Of a DNA stretch of 64,000 bases, positions 52,223 through 63,990 are shown one piece after another. The notes under the pieces were generated by a model. It was not told the DNA's origin. It worked only from the letters and a program-made list of their open reading frames with translations, and did no database searches. The position numbers and the translations under genes are program-made. Within the stretch, counting starts at the first letter, position 1, and each line of letters starts with the position of its first letter. The DNA comes from Amphiura filiformis (lineage: Eukaryota; Echinodermata; Ophiuroidea; Amphilepidida; Amphiuridae): the NCBI RefSeq assembly GCF_039555335.1, contig NC_092644.1, positions 43,448,667 to 43,512,666 on the forward strand, given 5' to 3'.

Positions 52223-52572
52223 AACCCTCTTCCTCACTTTAGATTATTTATATGTACCCTTTGCTTGAGTATATTTTTACTTTGTTATATAATTGTTGAT
52301 AATTATTAAGCTTTGTTTGTATATTTAATGTCTTGGATGCACCATCAGATAGATGAGTGCCGCTGATGTAAAAGTGAATTCCAAATAAAAACTTGAAACT
52401 TGAAACAGTGCTGGATTTCTCTGTTTTGTTTGAGTGCACTAATTATGAAATCAACCAAACAAAAACATTTTACTGACTGGCAACCTTGGGTCAATGTGGC
52501 AATTTTTTTTCCCGAAGGTTCAGAATTCTCTGTAATTTGTAGACAATTTTGCCAGTGATTTCCTGCTTAGAA

Positions 52573-52649
52573 ATGGCGTTGGATTTCATATACGAAGCCG
52601 ATTCTCAGTTTCTTACTGACAATTTTCTCTCTGCTGAAGATTGGGGTTA
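52573..52649 (+). CDS. Possible first exon of an unknown plus-strand gene
   Basis: GAAATGGCG gives a good start context. The frame reads MALDFIYEADSQFLTDNFLS then AEDWG, and the last full Trp codon is followed by GGTTAGT, a plausible splice donor at 52648. The peptide is not low-complexity and begins just beyond the LINE tail. No downstream exon with matching phase was recognised in the window and no family comes to mind. It could be a chance open stretch. Confidence 0.25.
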
Positions 52650-55089
52650 GTAATGTTGTTTTTACATATTTAAAATTGATTTGATGATGTCTGTGTACTG
52701 TGTTGTTTATTTCCGTGAGCCTTTTAAATGATGCCCATCCCCCCTTCATTTGCCCTTATCTGCCTTTTTTAATAAATGCCCACAGGAGCTGTAATACTAG
52801 GCCTAGGGCGCCTACACTTATCATAGTTATTCTGTATTGTTCCTGAAATTATTTTTTCAAGGGAAAACTTACCAAAATGCAGTTAAATTTCCATGCATGC
52901 CCACGTACCGTCGTATCATGGTTGTAACTGTTTACTGTAGCCGAATTGGTCAAGATGGGAGATGCCGCGCTTGTTGATAGAAAGACAGCTTAGGCTAATA
53001 GAAATTGGCACTCCTTTCGTGGTGGATAATAATCAAGTATAAAACATGCAGGCATATGTCCGGCACTTAGGCCCGCACTTAGGCAGGGTGATTCTTTGTT
53101 GGATTATTTTAATTGATCCTAATTTGTGACCTCTTCTCATAATTTATTACTTTCTTTTTCTCACAAGTCTGAAACATTGAGTCGCAGACTCGCAGTACTG
53201 TCCATGCGAATTTGGATGTAAGCTCCCTAGGCCTATATCATGACGGTGTTGACGCAACTTAGAAAACTTGGAAGTATGATATATCTCCTTAAATTTGCCT
53301 CTGTGGGCCTACTTAAAATACGAATACAGAGTAGGCCTAGCCTATGTCTATGACTGTGAATTAATTTAGATGCCAAGACAAACAGATATCGTAAAAGTCA
53401 CCGGCGCTTGCAACAGTTATGACTGAACGCTGTACAATGGTTTTTATACTCGCCATTTATATCTCCATGGTCGGGGCACGTACATGTAGGCCTATTTGCA
53501 TGCTTGTCGTGGACGTAGTCGACCTGCCTGGCTAAAAATCCTGGCGTTTTCGGGCCGAATGTGGCTACCCAAAATTTACGGTCGACCTGGGAGAAACCGA
53601 TTAACGATAACTTAGGTGGTCTATCGTGTGCGATACGATATTTTAGGTCGACCTGGGATTTTTTTCTCCCAGCTTGACCCAAAACGCTTTACTGTATGTG
53701 TAAGCTTTAAAACGGCCAACCAAGTCCCTCATCATGTCCTTCAGTACGGGTGTTTTTACGAGACATACTCCAGGCATGAGAATTTTCAGTTTAAAAACTG
53801 AATTCAGTTTTTTTTATAGTCAAAATTTCCGCAACTTTATTTAATTTCAGCCTGTTTTTGGTACTTTTTGCCCAATTTCACGCGCATTTTCAGTTTTTTC
53901 AGTTTTTATAGGAAAGTGCAGTCTCATGCCTGATACTCACTTTGTCCCGCAATAACAGGAATTCCTTTACCAACAGAACTTTGCTGTACTGCAATATCGG
54001 GTAATCCTAGCGGGGATTATGCACTTTCAGTTTCCCACGCGTTTGAACGGGAATTGGATTGCGTACTTTTTCAATGTCTAGTGAGCAAATTTCTTCAATA
54101 TTTTGAGAAAATGATGTCAAATTTTCTATTCTATATTGTTTGGTAACAATGTTTTTTGCCAATAGTATGTTTAAAGTTGTAATTTTGTGTTTTTGATCGC
54201 TAAGATCGGATATTTTCGTTCCCGATTCGAATTCTGAACCGTTCGCAAGGGTGCCGATTTTGGGAGAACTTTGACGATAATTTTGCCCTTTTGGAAACTA
54301 AAATGCATTCGATCCTTAATTTTGTTTCAACTGAGTCTTAAATTAGCAAGCACAATAAGGTTGGTACCATATACATTGATGAAATTTTAAAGATTTTTTT
54401 TCAAGTTTCTAACCGGCACAAATCGTCAAGTGTGTATTTCCCATTGACATCCAAAATGGCGTAAGCCAGTCCTAGTACGAGGAACCCATACCGTAGTAGC
54501 TCTGCACAACAGTATGGGATGAAGTGTAAAAAGCTAGTGCAACGTTGCACTAAAAAATACAAGGCTCCTGTAGCTTAAATAGTTGCATGTTTGTCATAAT
54601 ATTAATTACACAGCTTCTTGTACTTCTTGTCTAAACTCTTATGCTTGTAATTGTAATTAATACCCCATTATTTATCCAGAATAATAAAAATTCATTAACA
54701 CATGATCCACATCGGCGCACCAAAACTGAGATGGCACTTCAGTGCAAACTTAGATAGGGCAGCACTAATACGAAAATGTCATACCGATACAAAAAAATGT
54801 AAATGATGTGTCTGTTTTGCCCGTTATTTTTTATAAGTTTGTGTTGCGAACTAAGCCAGTCCTTAATATACAGAGGTACGGCGTATATAGGTCTGGCAAG
54901 CGACTAGGTAATCCTGTCGTAACAAGACAATGTTTTTATCATGCTCTTCGGGCTAAACGATTGAGTATTGCATGTTGTGAATAGCGCCATTGTGTTCAGC
55001 ATGAAAAGAACCTCTAATAGCCTCCAGCATACTTTCCTGCCGCTTGCCGCAGCGGCGTTTCAACCAATTGTGTCCGTTTGTCTGCAATA
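52650..55089. other. No gene recognised
   Basis: Frames at 53398-53682 (minus) and 53616-53801 (plus) overlap in a stretch with three GTCGACCTGG words near 53519, 53581 and 53646 and are not supported. The stretch is rich in TAGGCCTA words. One MITE is described separately (53771-53932). Confidence 0.45.
53771..53932. mobile_element. Small MITE (CAGGCATGAGA ends), 6-bp TSD
   Basis: CAGGCATGAGA and TCTCATGCCTG are perfect inverses, flanked by ATACTC on both sides. The interior repeats TTCAGTTTTT words. A one-ended relative is at 21616-21720, inside EXOSC2 intron 7. Confidence 0.82.
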
Positions 55090-55270
55090 AGCCCTTTCGC
55101 AATTTCGGAAAATTGCAACTGCGCATGCTCAGACATCGTCACACAGTTCTTCAACGAGAGATAAACAGGAGGAGGCTGCAGTGCGTTTCCAATGCGGTGA
55201 ACTGTGCCGTTTGCATAAAAACATCTTGTACTGGAATTATGCCGATTATTTTGTCTTTATTTCTTCATGA
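55090..55270 (+). mobile_element. One-ended copy of the AGCCCTTTCGC MITE
   Basis: AGCCCTTTCGCAATTTC, CTGCGCATGCTCAGACATCG, GAGGCTGCAGTGCG and GCATAAAAACATCTTGTACT match the right arm of 46983-47352. The partner end is missing. Confidence 0.75.
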
Positions 55271-56526
55271 TACATTGTATTTGATTAAATATATACCGTA
55301 TTTGTAGTGTCTCTGGACCTAGACCTAAATGCTAGGATCCATGGAGCTATTATAAGATGGAGAGGAAATATATTACGTAACGCATTGAAACCTTGTGCCG
55401 ATTTGAAATCTGACAAGCTATTCATCGAAAGGTACCTTTTGTTTGGGACAAAGGGCTTCCACCATTAAATCGGTAAGCTGACCCGACAGTGTATTAACGC
55501 TTTACCTAGGAGGCTACTGTCAATAAGTGATCAAATGCAAGTCGCGTGAAAGCGCTTAATGGAATGAAAAGTACCTATTGTTATACATAAACCCAAGGGT
55601 GTGATTGAGTAGCCGTAAGCACAAAAGGCACACATTAGCCGCTAATGCATAGTTCGTTGTCACCCCACTTCATAAAAATAAATTGAATGCGCCTGCTGAA
55701 TGATTACACATCATGGCTGCCATGTCTATAATGGTATTAAATAGCTACGTCCCGGGAGCTACGATACATGTAACATATAATAAGTATACCGGTATAGGCC
55801 TATATAAAAGTTGTTTTACAAATTGAGATTTTATTTTATTTTATTTTAAGAAGGAGAATGTCATAATCAGTGGCGTACTGAAGGGGGCAGCTCTTCTGTG
55901 AGAGGTCTTGGGAGGGATGAGGTTGAAGGAGGGATATGAAGAATGAGAGGGACTGGAGGAAGAGAGAAAGAGGAAGAAATAAAGAGAAATAAATAAATAG
56001 ACGTAAATAAATAGAAAGGTAAGGAAAATGATAGGAATGAGAGGGGACAAAACGTAAGAGGGGGTGGAGAAGGGAAGGGCGATAAGAAGAGGGAGTGATA
56101 CTATAGCAAGTACAGAGAAAGGAAAAGAAATGAATGACAAATAAATGTAGGCCTTATAATAATAATTATTATAGAAACTAAACACAGCCCCTCCCCCGCC
56201 CACACACACACACACATAGGCCTAACACTATAACAGCACTATAGGCAGCCATTCGATGATGCCAATGCCTTTATGCGTTACGTATTTAAAACGCCCAGTC
56301 AGATGTATTTTACACCTGCCAAGCACAAGTCACCTAATTTCAAAATTGGACGTTGAATGTACACTCTCATGAATATTGATTGGCAACATTTTCCAATATG
56401 TCAGCGCTCAAATCGGACACAATAGAACAATAGACCATTCAGTGCGTTGCTAGGATCATTCATGGTTGACCTAAAAAAAAATTGAATTTTGCACATTGTT
56501 TTGTGTTTTTAAGGGGGTATATGTGT
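55271..56526. other. No gene; purine-rich tract and CA repeat
   Basis: 55900-56120 is almost pure purine on the plus strand (GAGAGGG, AGGAAGAGAGAAAGAGG). The 124-codon frame opposite is low-complexity and not a gene. A short (CA)n lies at 56200-56216. CAGTGGCGTACTGAAGG at 55869 looks like a lone hAT-type end. Confidence 0.55.
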
Positions 56527-57617
56527 GTAGGTACTCTGTGATCCATGGATATCAGGGTTAGGATGTGGGTACATGTACAAAGTCATAAGGTTGCAATGTG
56601 CATCAATGTTACAACCGTTAGAATGTTACAACTGTTACAACATTAAATGTTATGAAACATTAAAACAATGAATGATATTTCATCATTTTATCCAGGTTTG
56701 TTTAAATAATAAGAGGAACTATGACAATCATAAGACAAAACCTTACTGTGATTATTTGGTTCATTTTGTAAGTTATATGTCATTTTGACATTGAGCACAG
56801 AAATATCCCACTTTTGTGCGTCCAGAGATCTCCTGAACTATATATTTACATAGAAGTGACAAGTGAGTATTTCATAATTTTCATAACTTTATTACATGTA
56901 TGACACCTTGGATAATATGGAAAAAAAATGAAATATTGTTAATTTTTTAGACATGACATTTTGTCTTAAATTGTAACGGTTGTAACATTGACGCACGTTA
57001 CAACCGTTACGACATTGTAACCCATCTCCTAGCCATGGTACAATGTATGGATCAAACAGTGTCAGTACCTGGTTTATTATGAAGCAATCAATTTTTCTAT
57101 CACAAGTATCGAACTGCAAACCCAAAGTGTCTATATTTCAGCAAAACGTCTAGAATTGGTTTAGCAGTAACAATGAGGGATTAACTACTAAATATAGACA
57201 CAAATTTAGACCACTATATGGTCAGTATACCTCAAATGTAGTCTGATAAATAGACTCAATATTAGACACTAAGCCCAAAACGGCATTGGGTGCATTTTAC
57301 ACATGGGTGATTCTGGAATAAGAAGCAAACATGGGTTCTTATAAATCAGTGAAAAGAAGCAATTTTCCAGTTCAGCGAATTGCTAACAAACATTAAGCAT
57401 GGATTTCAATGGGGTACATGTATGTTTAAATAGTATTATTTGAACAGTAATTTTACATATGTAGTTGTGCAACAATCAACATTGAATAATAGTTAGTGAT
57501 CTTCAGAAAAAGTCGACAACAAAACATTTGGGCTGGTAAATTGGGAGCTAGCAGTCCATGAATGTGTCTATAATTGTGTCCATAATTTTGTCCAGTGTCA
57601 GTTTAACAAAAGCTTAA

Positions 57618-58279
57618 GGGCTGGGGTATGAGCGTTTGGACAGTATTTATTTTGGGACATTAGAGCACATCAGACATATCAATTGCATTCTGAATATATG
57701 AAGAATGTCATTCCGATATCAAATAATTTTGATTTTTTGAAATTCGCAATTTAATACACATTTTATGGCAAATCATTAAAAATTGATATTTTTGACATTT
57801 AACAGTACTTGAAGTAAACTTTATAAATCTGATGATTTATACTTAAAGTGTGTGTAGGTGGGATGAAAAGTCACGACGATCAATTGAAAATTTTGACCTT
57901 TCAGATTAAAGATATGGATTTTTTCCCAAAACACAAAAAAAAAATTAGGGTCTTTTTGGGGGAAAATCCATATCTTCAATATGAAAGGTCAAAATTTTCA
58001 ATTGACCATCGGCTTTTCCTTCCTGCTACATACACTTTAAGAATATATCATTAGATTTATATAATTTACTTCGAGGACTGTTATATATCAAAAATTTGAA
58101 AATATCAAATTTTTATAAAATGTCATAAAATTTGTATTATATTGTGATTTAAAAAAAAAAAATTATTTGATATCAGAAAGACATGCTTCGTATTCAGAAT
58201 GCAATTCGATAGGTCTGAGGTGCTCTCATGTCCCACAAAAAATACTGTCGAAAGGCAATAAACGCTCATTTTGGATCCC
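57618..58279. mobile_element. Full-length hairpin MITE, TTAA target
   Basis: Flanked by TTAA (57614-57617, 58280-58283). The outer ends (GGGCTGGGGTATGAGCG against its diverged inverse) and the whole interior are inverted, with symmetry centre near 57945. Examples are GATATCAAATAATTTTGA, ACTTAAAGTGTGTGTAGG and AAAATTTTGACCTTTCA. It could fold into a stem of over 300 bp. Confidence 0.88.
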
Positions 58280-58347
58280 TTAATACCCTATTCATATCTA
58301 ATCTCCAATACTAGACGATTTGCTGAATTATAGACGTTTTGGGTTTG

Positions 58348-58694
58348 CACCCCTCAATAAATTTGTGACTATTTTTGCATTTTTCTCAAAAACTAATAAC
58401 ACCCTGGTAACAAAAGTTATGTATATAGGGGCAAGGAATCCAATTACTACACTGGAATTTCAGTGACCCAAGACAAGCGGTTCGATACTTGTGATAGAAA
58501 ATGAGGTACTGCTAGGATGTACCTCATTTCCTATCATATTTACTGAACCGCTTGTCTTGATTCACTGAAATTTCAGTGTAGTAATTGGATTCCTTGCCCC
58601 AATAATATACATAACTTTTGTTATCAGTGTGTTATTAATTTTTGAGAAAAATGCAAAAATAGTAACAAATTTACCACAGGAGTGTAGTACCCCC
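58348..58694. mobile_element. GTACTACACCCC fold-back MITE, copy 2
   Basis: It matches 34676-35032 along its length. The right end GTAGTACCCCC is followed by TTAA. The left terminus is truncated (starts near GCACCCCTCAATAAA). It is nested in the giant inverted repeat. Confidence 0.88.
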
Positions 58695-59469
58695 TTAATA
58701 TGAAAATTGATACATAGTTTTCATGCCATACTCTATTAATGATATCAAAATGCATTGAACATATTTGTTGTATTGACAGTTCTTGACGCACAAGAGGACG
58801 AAAAATGAATAAAAGACTGAACGTTGAAAAATTGACTGTGTATGGTCTTTGGTTTAATTTTTTTAGGTTTTAAACACCATTGATTGCTTCATAATAAACC
58901 AGGTACTGACACTGTTTGATCCATACATTGTACCATGGCTAAGAGATGGTTACAATGTCAGTAACGGTTGTAACGCAAGGTCAATGTTACAACCGTTACA
59001 ATTTAAGACAAAATGACATAAAAAATTAACAATATTTCATTTTTTTTCCATATTATCCAAGGTGTCATACATGTAATAAAGTTATGAAAATTATGAAATA
59101 CTCACTTGTCACTTCTATGTAAATATATAGTTCAGGAGATATCTGGACGCACAAAAGTGGGATATTTCTGTGCGTCAATGTCAAAATGACAATGATCCTC
59201 TTATTATTTAAACAACCTGGATAAAATGATGAAATATCATTCATTGTTAATGCATCATAACATTTAAATGTTGTAACATTTTAACGGTTGTAACATTGAC
59301 GCACATTGCAACCTTATGACTTTGTACATGTACCCACATCCTAACCCTGATATCCATGGATCACAGAGTACCTACAGTCCTACACTTGGTTTGTATTGTA
59401 TAGGAATCAATAATGTTAACCTAGGAAATCCATAGAACAGACCATACAAAAAATCCAAAAAATCAATTG

Positions 59470-59825
59470 AAGAGGGTACTACACCCCTGCCTAATTCTGT
59501 GCCTATTTTTGCATTTTTCTCTAAAATTATAGGGCATTGGTGACAAGTAAGATATGTATATTATAGGGACAAAGACTACAACTACTGCACTGGAAATTTT
59601 ATTTCAACACAGACAGCAGTTGTGGAGTTACAGTCAAAAATGAGGGAAAACCAATATTTGATCAATAAATCAATAACTACTTGCCTTGAGTTGCTGAATT
59701 TTCAGTGCAGTAGTTGTAGTCATTGCCCCTATAATACATGTATCTTACTTGTCACCAATGCGCTATAATTTTTGAGACAAATGCAAAAATAGACACAAAA
59801 TTGACCAGGGGTGTAGTACCCCCTT
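59470..59825. mobile_element. GTACTACACCCC fold-back MITE, diverged copy 3
   Basis: AGAGGGTACTACACCCCTG and CAGGGGTGTAGTACCCCCTT bound a hairpin whose interior differs from copies 1 and 2 (ACTACTGCACTGGAAA, inverse TTTTCAGTGCAGTAGT). It represents a separate subfamily. Confidence 0.88.
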
Positions 59826-59987
59826 ACATCAAAATAATCTGATGAAGAATTAAAAAAATCTGATTTTTTTGAAAAAATTTTTTAAATAAAAAAAATCAAC
59901 AACCCTGTTTTGAACTTGATGGACATGACGGTTGGTTGGACTCGCATCTTTTGTCGCCTACCAACCTGCTGCCATGTCAAATAAATG

Positions 59988-60188
59988 CAGTGCCGCCGAG
60001 AGCCATTACGGGCCTGGGGTAAAATGAATGTCAGGGCCCTTTTTTATACAGCCCTTCCCCCAGGTCTCTTTTCTTTGCTTTTATGAGACCCTTAAACTTG
60101 TATGCTTTCTTTGTTGTTTTATGGCCCCCTAGGACCCCAGGCCCGGAGGTAACGCCATCCCCCCCCCTTGGCGGCGGCGCTGGCACTG
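59988..60188. mobile_element. hAT-type MITE with perfect 8-bp TSD
   Basis: CAGTGCCGCCGAGAGCC and the inverse-related GGCGGCGGCGCTGGCACTG bound 201 bp and are flanked by AATAAATG on both sides (59980-59987, 60189-60196). Subterminal GGGCCTGGGG and CCCCAGGCCCGG are also inverted. Confidence 0.9.
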
Positions 60189-60248
60189 AATAAATGCCAT
60201 ATATGATATACCTGTATCAAGGGGTTGCAGAGCTACAGGCCTCTGGGC

Positions 60249-60432
60249 CCAGCCCTCGAATTAAGGATCTGAAGGGGCACGGCAACTTTTTTAGGGCAAG
60301 TTGATAATTGCCGTGGATTTTCACTGAAAAGGCAAGGCAGCACGGCAATTTGTAATATTTCAAAAGGGCATCAAGGCAACTGTTGAAAATTTGAGAAGGG
60401 CACCAAGGCAATTTTTCAAAAGCGAATAGATG
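60249..60432 (+). mobile_element. Left-end fragment of the CAGCCCTCGAATTAAGG hAT element
   Basis: It matches the left part of 31922-33132 (CAGCCCTCGAATTAAGGAT, GGATTTTCACTGAAAAGGCA, TTGAGAAGGGCACCAAGGCA). No right end was found nearby. Confidence 0.85.
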
Positions 60433-60519
60433 CATTACCGTCAGCTGAATTCGACACCAAAGAAAAATTTGACTCTCAACTTTACACTAAAACTAACCTG
60501 ATTGCTTAAAAAACCTGCT

Positions 60520-61092
60520 TTAGTTTAGTTTAATATCTTTATTGCACAAAATATCAAAATGCGGTGTGTGGTGCAAAAGGGCAACCCCGAACAGGCACGC
60601 AGGCCCACTGGATGGGGGCCCTTATACACACACCAAAATAAAAGAACTAAAATTACACAGTACATAATTATAAGCATATTTAAAAAACACTATAAAATAC
60701 ATTAAAAATACAATATAATACTAAAATTGAGTTGCCAAATATAGCGTAAAGACATCGCATAATTCAATAAACATTAGTGAAATTGCACAAGGTAGGTAAA
60801 CTGACAAGTTCACAATTTGCAAATGTTCCCCAAGCACAAATCCAAGAACACCTCGGCACAAAGATCCCCTACACACCCCAATGACGCCCGCACCACACCG
60901 TAGCACCATATCAAATTGACTGATCACACTCACACTCCTCGCCTGATTCCTGCTGGAACTTGACGTTGGTGGCGTCAATCTGAGAACGTACCACAGTGCA
61001 GCACGAAACGCCACCGAGGCATGCCTAAGCATTTCCGGACATGTACAGAAGAAACATTTGCAAATTGTGAATTATGAACAAACCCGATGACA
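60520..61092 (-). other. LINE 3' UTR and tail
   Basis: The non-coding end of the LINE. A 103-codon minus-strand frame at 60721-61032 has no family signature and is not called a gene. The tail GCAATAAAGATATTAAAC is followed by an A-rich stretch. Confidence 0.7.
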
Positions 61093-61569
61093 TTATTTAT
61101 GGATACTGACAGGTGAATTTGAGATGTAGTAATTTAGGATCTCGGATTTGAAATATTTGAAAATTTGAACGCTCCTAACGTCAGCAGGGAGGTTGTTCCA
61201 GGAGTTGTACACACGGTTAAAAAATGTCTGCTTGAAAATATTGGTATTGCACTTATTTGGGATAATTGTAGGTGAGTCAGAAGATCTTAAAGAAATGGAT
61301 TCAGTGCCACGGAAATTCACTCTATCTTGCAATGAGATAAAAGACATGCCATGTAAACCCTTGAAGAGCAGGATGTTATCTTTAAACTTGCGACGGTCCT
61401 CAAGACTAGAAAGGTTGAGTTCTGTAAGACGCTCTTCATAGGGGGCAGAACTTTGAAGGATAAATCTGGTAGCACGCCTTTGAACTCTTTCAATGGCAGT
61501 AATGAGACCCTTTGTAGATGGATTCCAAATTTCTGACCCGTATTCCAAAATAGGTCTGACATGAGCCAA
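61093..61569 (-). pseudogene. LINE ORF2 C-terminal domain
   Basis: AHVRPILEYGSEIWNPSTKG and VQRRATRFIL form the conserved thumb/C-terminal region of CR1-like ORF2. SWNNLPADVRSVQIFKYFKS and ISNSPVSIHK follow before the stop at 61093. It is joined to the RT by a frameshift near 61595. Confidence 0.85.
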
Positions 61570-61574
61570 ATAAA

Positions 61575-62715
61575 GAATTTTACGAGTAAGGGGTCTTTTA
61601 CCTCATTGCAAGTGTGACGGATCAAGCCCAAAATACGGTTAGCTTTGCAAATCATATGATTAATATGCATTTTCCAATTCAAATTATTAGTGACCATGAT
61701 ACCAAGATCGCTTTTGACTAGTAACAGAAAGTAAATTGTGGTTACCAAGTTTATAATCAACAGGATCAACATGGTGACGTTTGCAGTTTTGACCTGAAGC
61801 ACCACACATTTTTTGGCATTAAAATCAATATCCCATGTTTTACTCCAGTTATTCAGAGCATTGAGGTCATTTTGCAGAGCCACTTGATCATCAATGGAAG
61901 AAATTGTTCTATATAATTTTGCATCATCCATAAAGAGAGCAATGCGTGTCTCAGGTGAGACACAGGATGGCATGTCATTGATGAAGATAACAAAAAGTAA
62001 GGGCCCTAGGATAGAGAGCCTGTGGGACACCGGATGTGACTGGTAATAAGTCAGAATGAGCACCATTGATGACCACTCTCTGCAATCTGCCCTCCAAATA
62101 ATTGTTGAACCAGGCAAGGAGTGAGCCACCGATGCCTGCATACCTGAGCTTCTCAATAAGCTTGGAATGGTTGACCGAGTCAAATGCCTTTGAGAAGTCC
62201 AGGTACACAACATCAGTGTCACACTCCCTGTCATAGATAGAACCAAGATACTGGGTAAAATCAACAAGTTGTGTAACACAAGACCGATTGGGCATAAAGC
62301 CATGTTGCCCATCGGAAATAATTGGCTGTAAAAGGGCAATATTTTCTTGTGGATGCAGCGTTCCCAGAACTTTGGAAACCAGGCTGAGCAGTGATATTGG
62401 ACGGTAGTTTTCAACGCAAGTGTTGTCCCCTTTCTTAAACACTGGTGTGACATTTGCCAACTTCCAGGCGGATGGAACCTTGCCTTGCTGTAGAGAAGCA
62501 TTAAAGATGACAGTCAGGGAGTGCGACAGCTCAAAGGCACACTCGCGCAACAACTTGCCTGGAATACCGTCCGGACCACATGCCTTGCCTGGATCCAATG
62601 CTCTCAGAACGTCAAAGATGTCTGTAGCAGAAAATAAAATAGAACACAAACTATTGGTATCATTATTATTATCAGATATACAAGCAATGTCAAAGGAATC
62701 TTTGTTTCTAAACAC
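61575..62715 (-). pseudogene. LINE reverse transcriptase domain, one internal frameshift
   Basis: GPDGIPGKLLRECA and NYRPISLLSLVSKVL open the domain. YLDFSKAFDSVNHSKLIEKL carries the first catalytic Asp. The frame breaks within the GVPQ...ILGPLLF block near 62020. The next frame has FMDDAKLY, the catalytic Asp pair; FADD is the usual form, so Met replaces Ala. LNNWSKTWDIDFNAKKC closes it. It copies LINE RNA into DNA at the target site. Confidence 0.88.
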
Positions 62716-62995
62716 ACTGTGGAAATATTTGTTGAAGAGACTGGCTTGTTCAGCTGGAATGCTGGTGGTGGAATTATTGTATGTAATTGAATGGGGAATT
62801 TTACCAGGGTTTTAATCTTGTGGAATGACCAAAACCTCTTTGGGTTGTCTCTAAGTGAGTCTCTAACTTCAAAGAGAAAATCGGCACGCTTTCTCTTGAT
62901 GAGGGATTTGGATTGCTTACGCAAAGATCGAAATTTATCCCAATAAGTGCTGTTGCCAGTTTTTTTAAACTTAACCCAAGCACGTTCTTTTTTCT

Positions 62996-63990
62996 TCACA
63001 ATATTAATAATTTCTGAATCAATCCAAGGAGCAGAGTTTTGGATTTTGCAGTGCACCTTAGGAATAAACGTATCAACAATGTCACACAAACTAGTGTTCC
63101 AATTGTCCCATAAAACATCAATGTCATTGTCGTCCAAGTTCCAAGAGTGAGAAAGGAGAGCATTTTTTGGGCCAGACCAGTCGGCTCGTTTGAAATTGTA
63201 AACGGTGCGCTTTGGTTGCTTGACACGTTTGCACAAGATGGGAATTGAAAAGGTAATGGCAGTATGATCCGAGCCAATATTATCACACCCTTCTCTAAGA
63301 TCATCAACAAGAGTAGGATCCCACAGCAAAACAAGATCAAGGATGTTACCGTGCCATCTTTATTAAACCTAGTTGGGAAATTCACCATCTGGTGCAAATA
63401 GCAAGCATTAGCAACATCACAAAATTCTCTTTCAAGTACTCTACTGTCATTAGTATATTCGCTTAGTGTCCAATTAATGCGTGGCAAATTAAAATCACCT
63501 ACTATAATTTTATTTTTAATTTGATGAGATTGAATAGAGTCAATAAAAGAACTCAGCATATCCATGTCCTCCATGCCAGCATTGGTGTACACAGGTGGAC
63601 GATACACAACGGAGAGAAGAACACTTTTCCCTGGCTGTGGATTTACTTCAACAACACACGACTCAGGATACGTTTCTAACTCAACATGGCGATGAGACGC
63701 GCAAGTCCATTTTCACTGCAATCAACACCCCACCACCACGAGTACCGGTACGATCATTTCGGTACACAACATAACCAGAAGGAGAATAAAGCTGTCAGGA
63801 ATAGTTGAGTTCAACCAAGATTCAGTAATTAAGATAACATCGTAATCAAGGCTGTATACAATGGCTTGAAGATCAACGGTTTTGTTCTTGGTACTACGAG
63901 TATTCAAATAAAAGCAAGTCATATTGTTGTTACTACTGTCAGCAACAGAACTAATGGAGCTGTTGGAAACTGACAGAAAGGATCCTGAAG
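62996..63990 (-). pseudogene. LINE endonuclease domain in three frames
   Basis: TCFYLNTRSTKNKTVDLQAI and DYDVILITESWLN form the N-terminal block (the catalytic Glu is in TESWLN). After a shift near 63770 and a new frame from 63607, MYRPPVYTNAG and IIVGDFNLPRINW follow (the DFN metal site). After another shift near 63360, NIGSDHTAITFSI holds the SDH active-site His. All key residues are present though no single frame is open. It nicks target DNA for insertion. Confidence 0.85.

Larger units (their letters stand above)
50863..52407 (+). mobile_element. LINE 3' end: ORF2 C-terminus and tail
   Basis: Open stretches at 50895-51094 (NWRIKALNKSSLDDYVRYK) and 51590-52033 form one ORF2 C-terminal region split by a MITE. 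After a frameshift near 51700, GLCKLCNLNQEESVDHFLFN then C gives a zinc-knuckle-like C-x2-C...H...C, as found at LINE ORF2 ends. The frame ends at 52033 (SNILKDL). The 3' UTR includes a CTTT microsatellite and ends with AATAAAAACTTGAAACTTGA, a typical LINE tail repeat. The catalytic RT region is absent, so this is a dead 5'-truncated copy. Confidence 0.8.
56527..59375. mobile_element. 2.85-kb giant inverted-repeat element
   Basis: The left arm 56527-57092 and right arm 58879-59375 are inverted copies. Shared words include GTAGGTACTCTGTGATCC, AACCTTATGACTTTGTACAT, AATGATATTTCATCATTTTA and CAGTACCTGGTTTATTATGA. Each arm carries several GTTACAACCGTTA or TAACGGTTGTAAC words. The 1.8-kb centre holds two younger MITEs and no transposase. 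Terminal duplications were not identified. Confidence 0.82.

Noticed and set aside
55841..56215. 124-codon minus-strand frame
   Set aside because: Hydrophobic and Ser-rich because of the purine-rich tract opposite; no domain or splice context.
61193..62815. Plus-strand frames opposite the LINE
   Set aside because: Antisense shadows of the RT and C-terminal domains.
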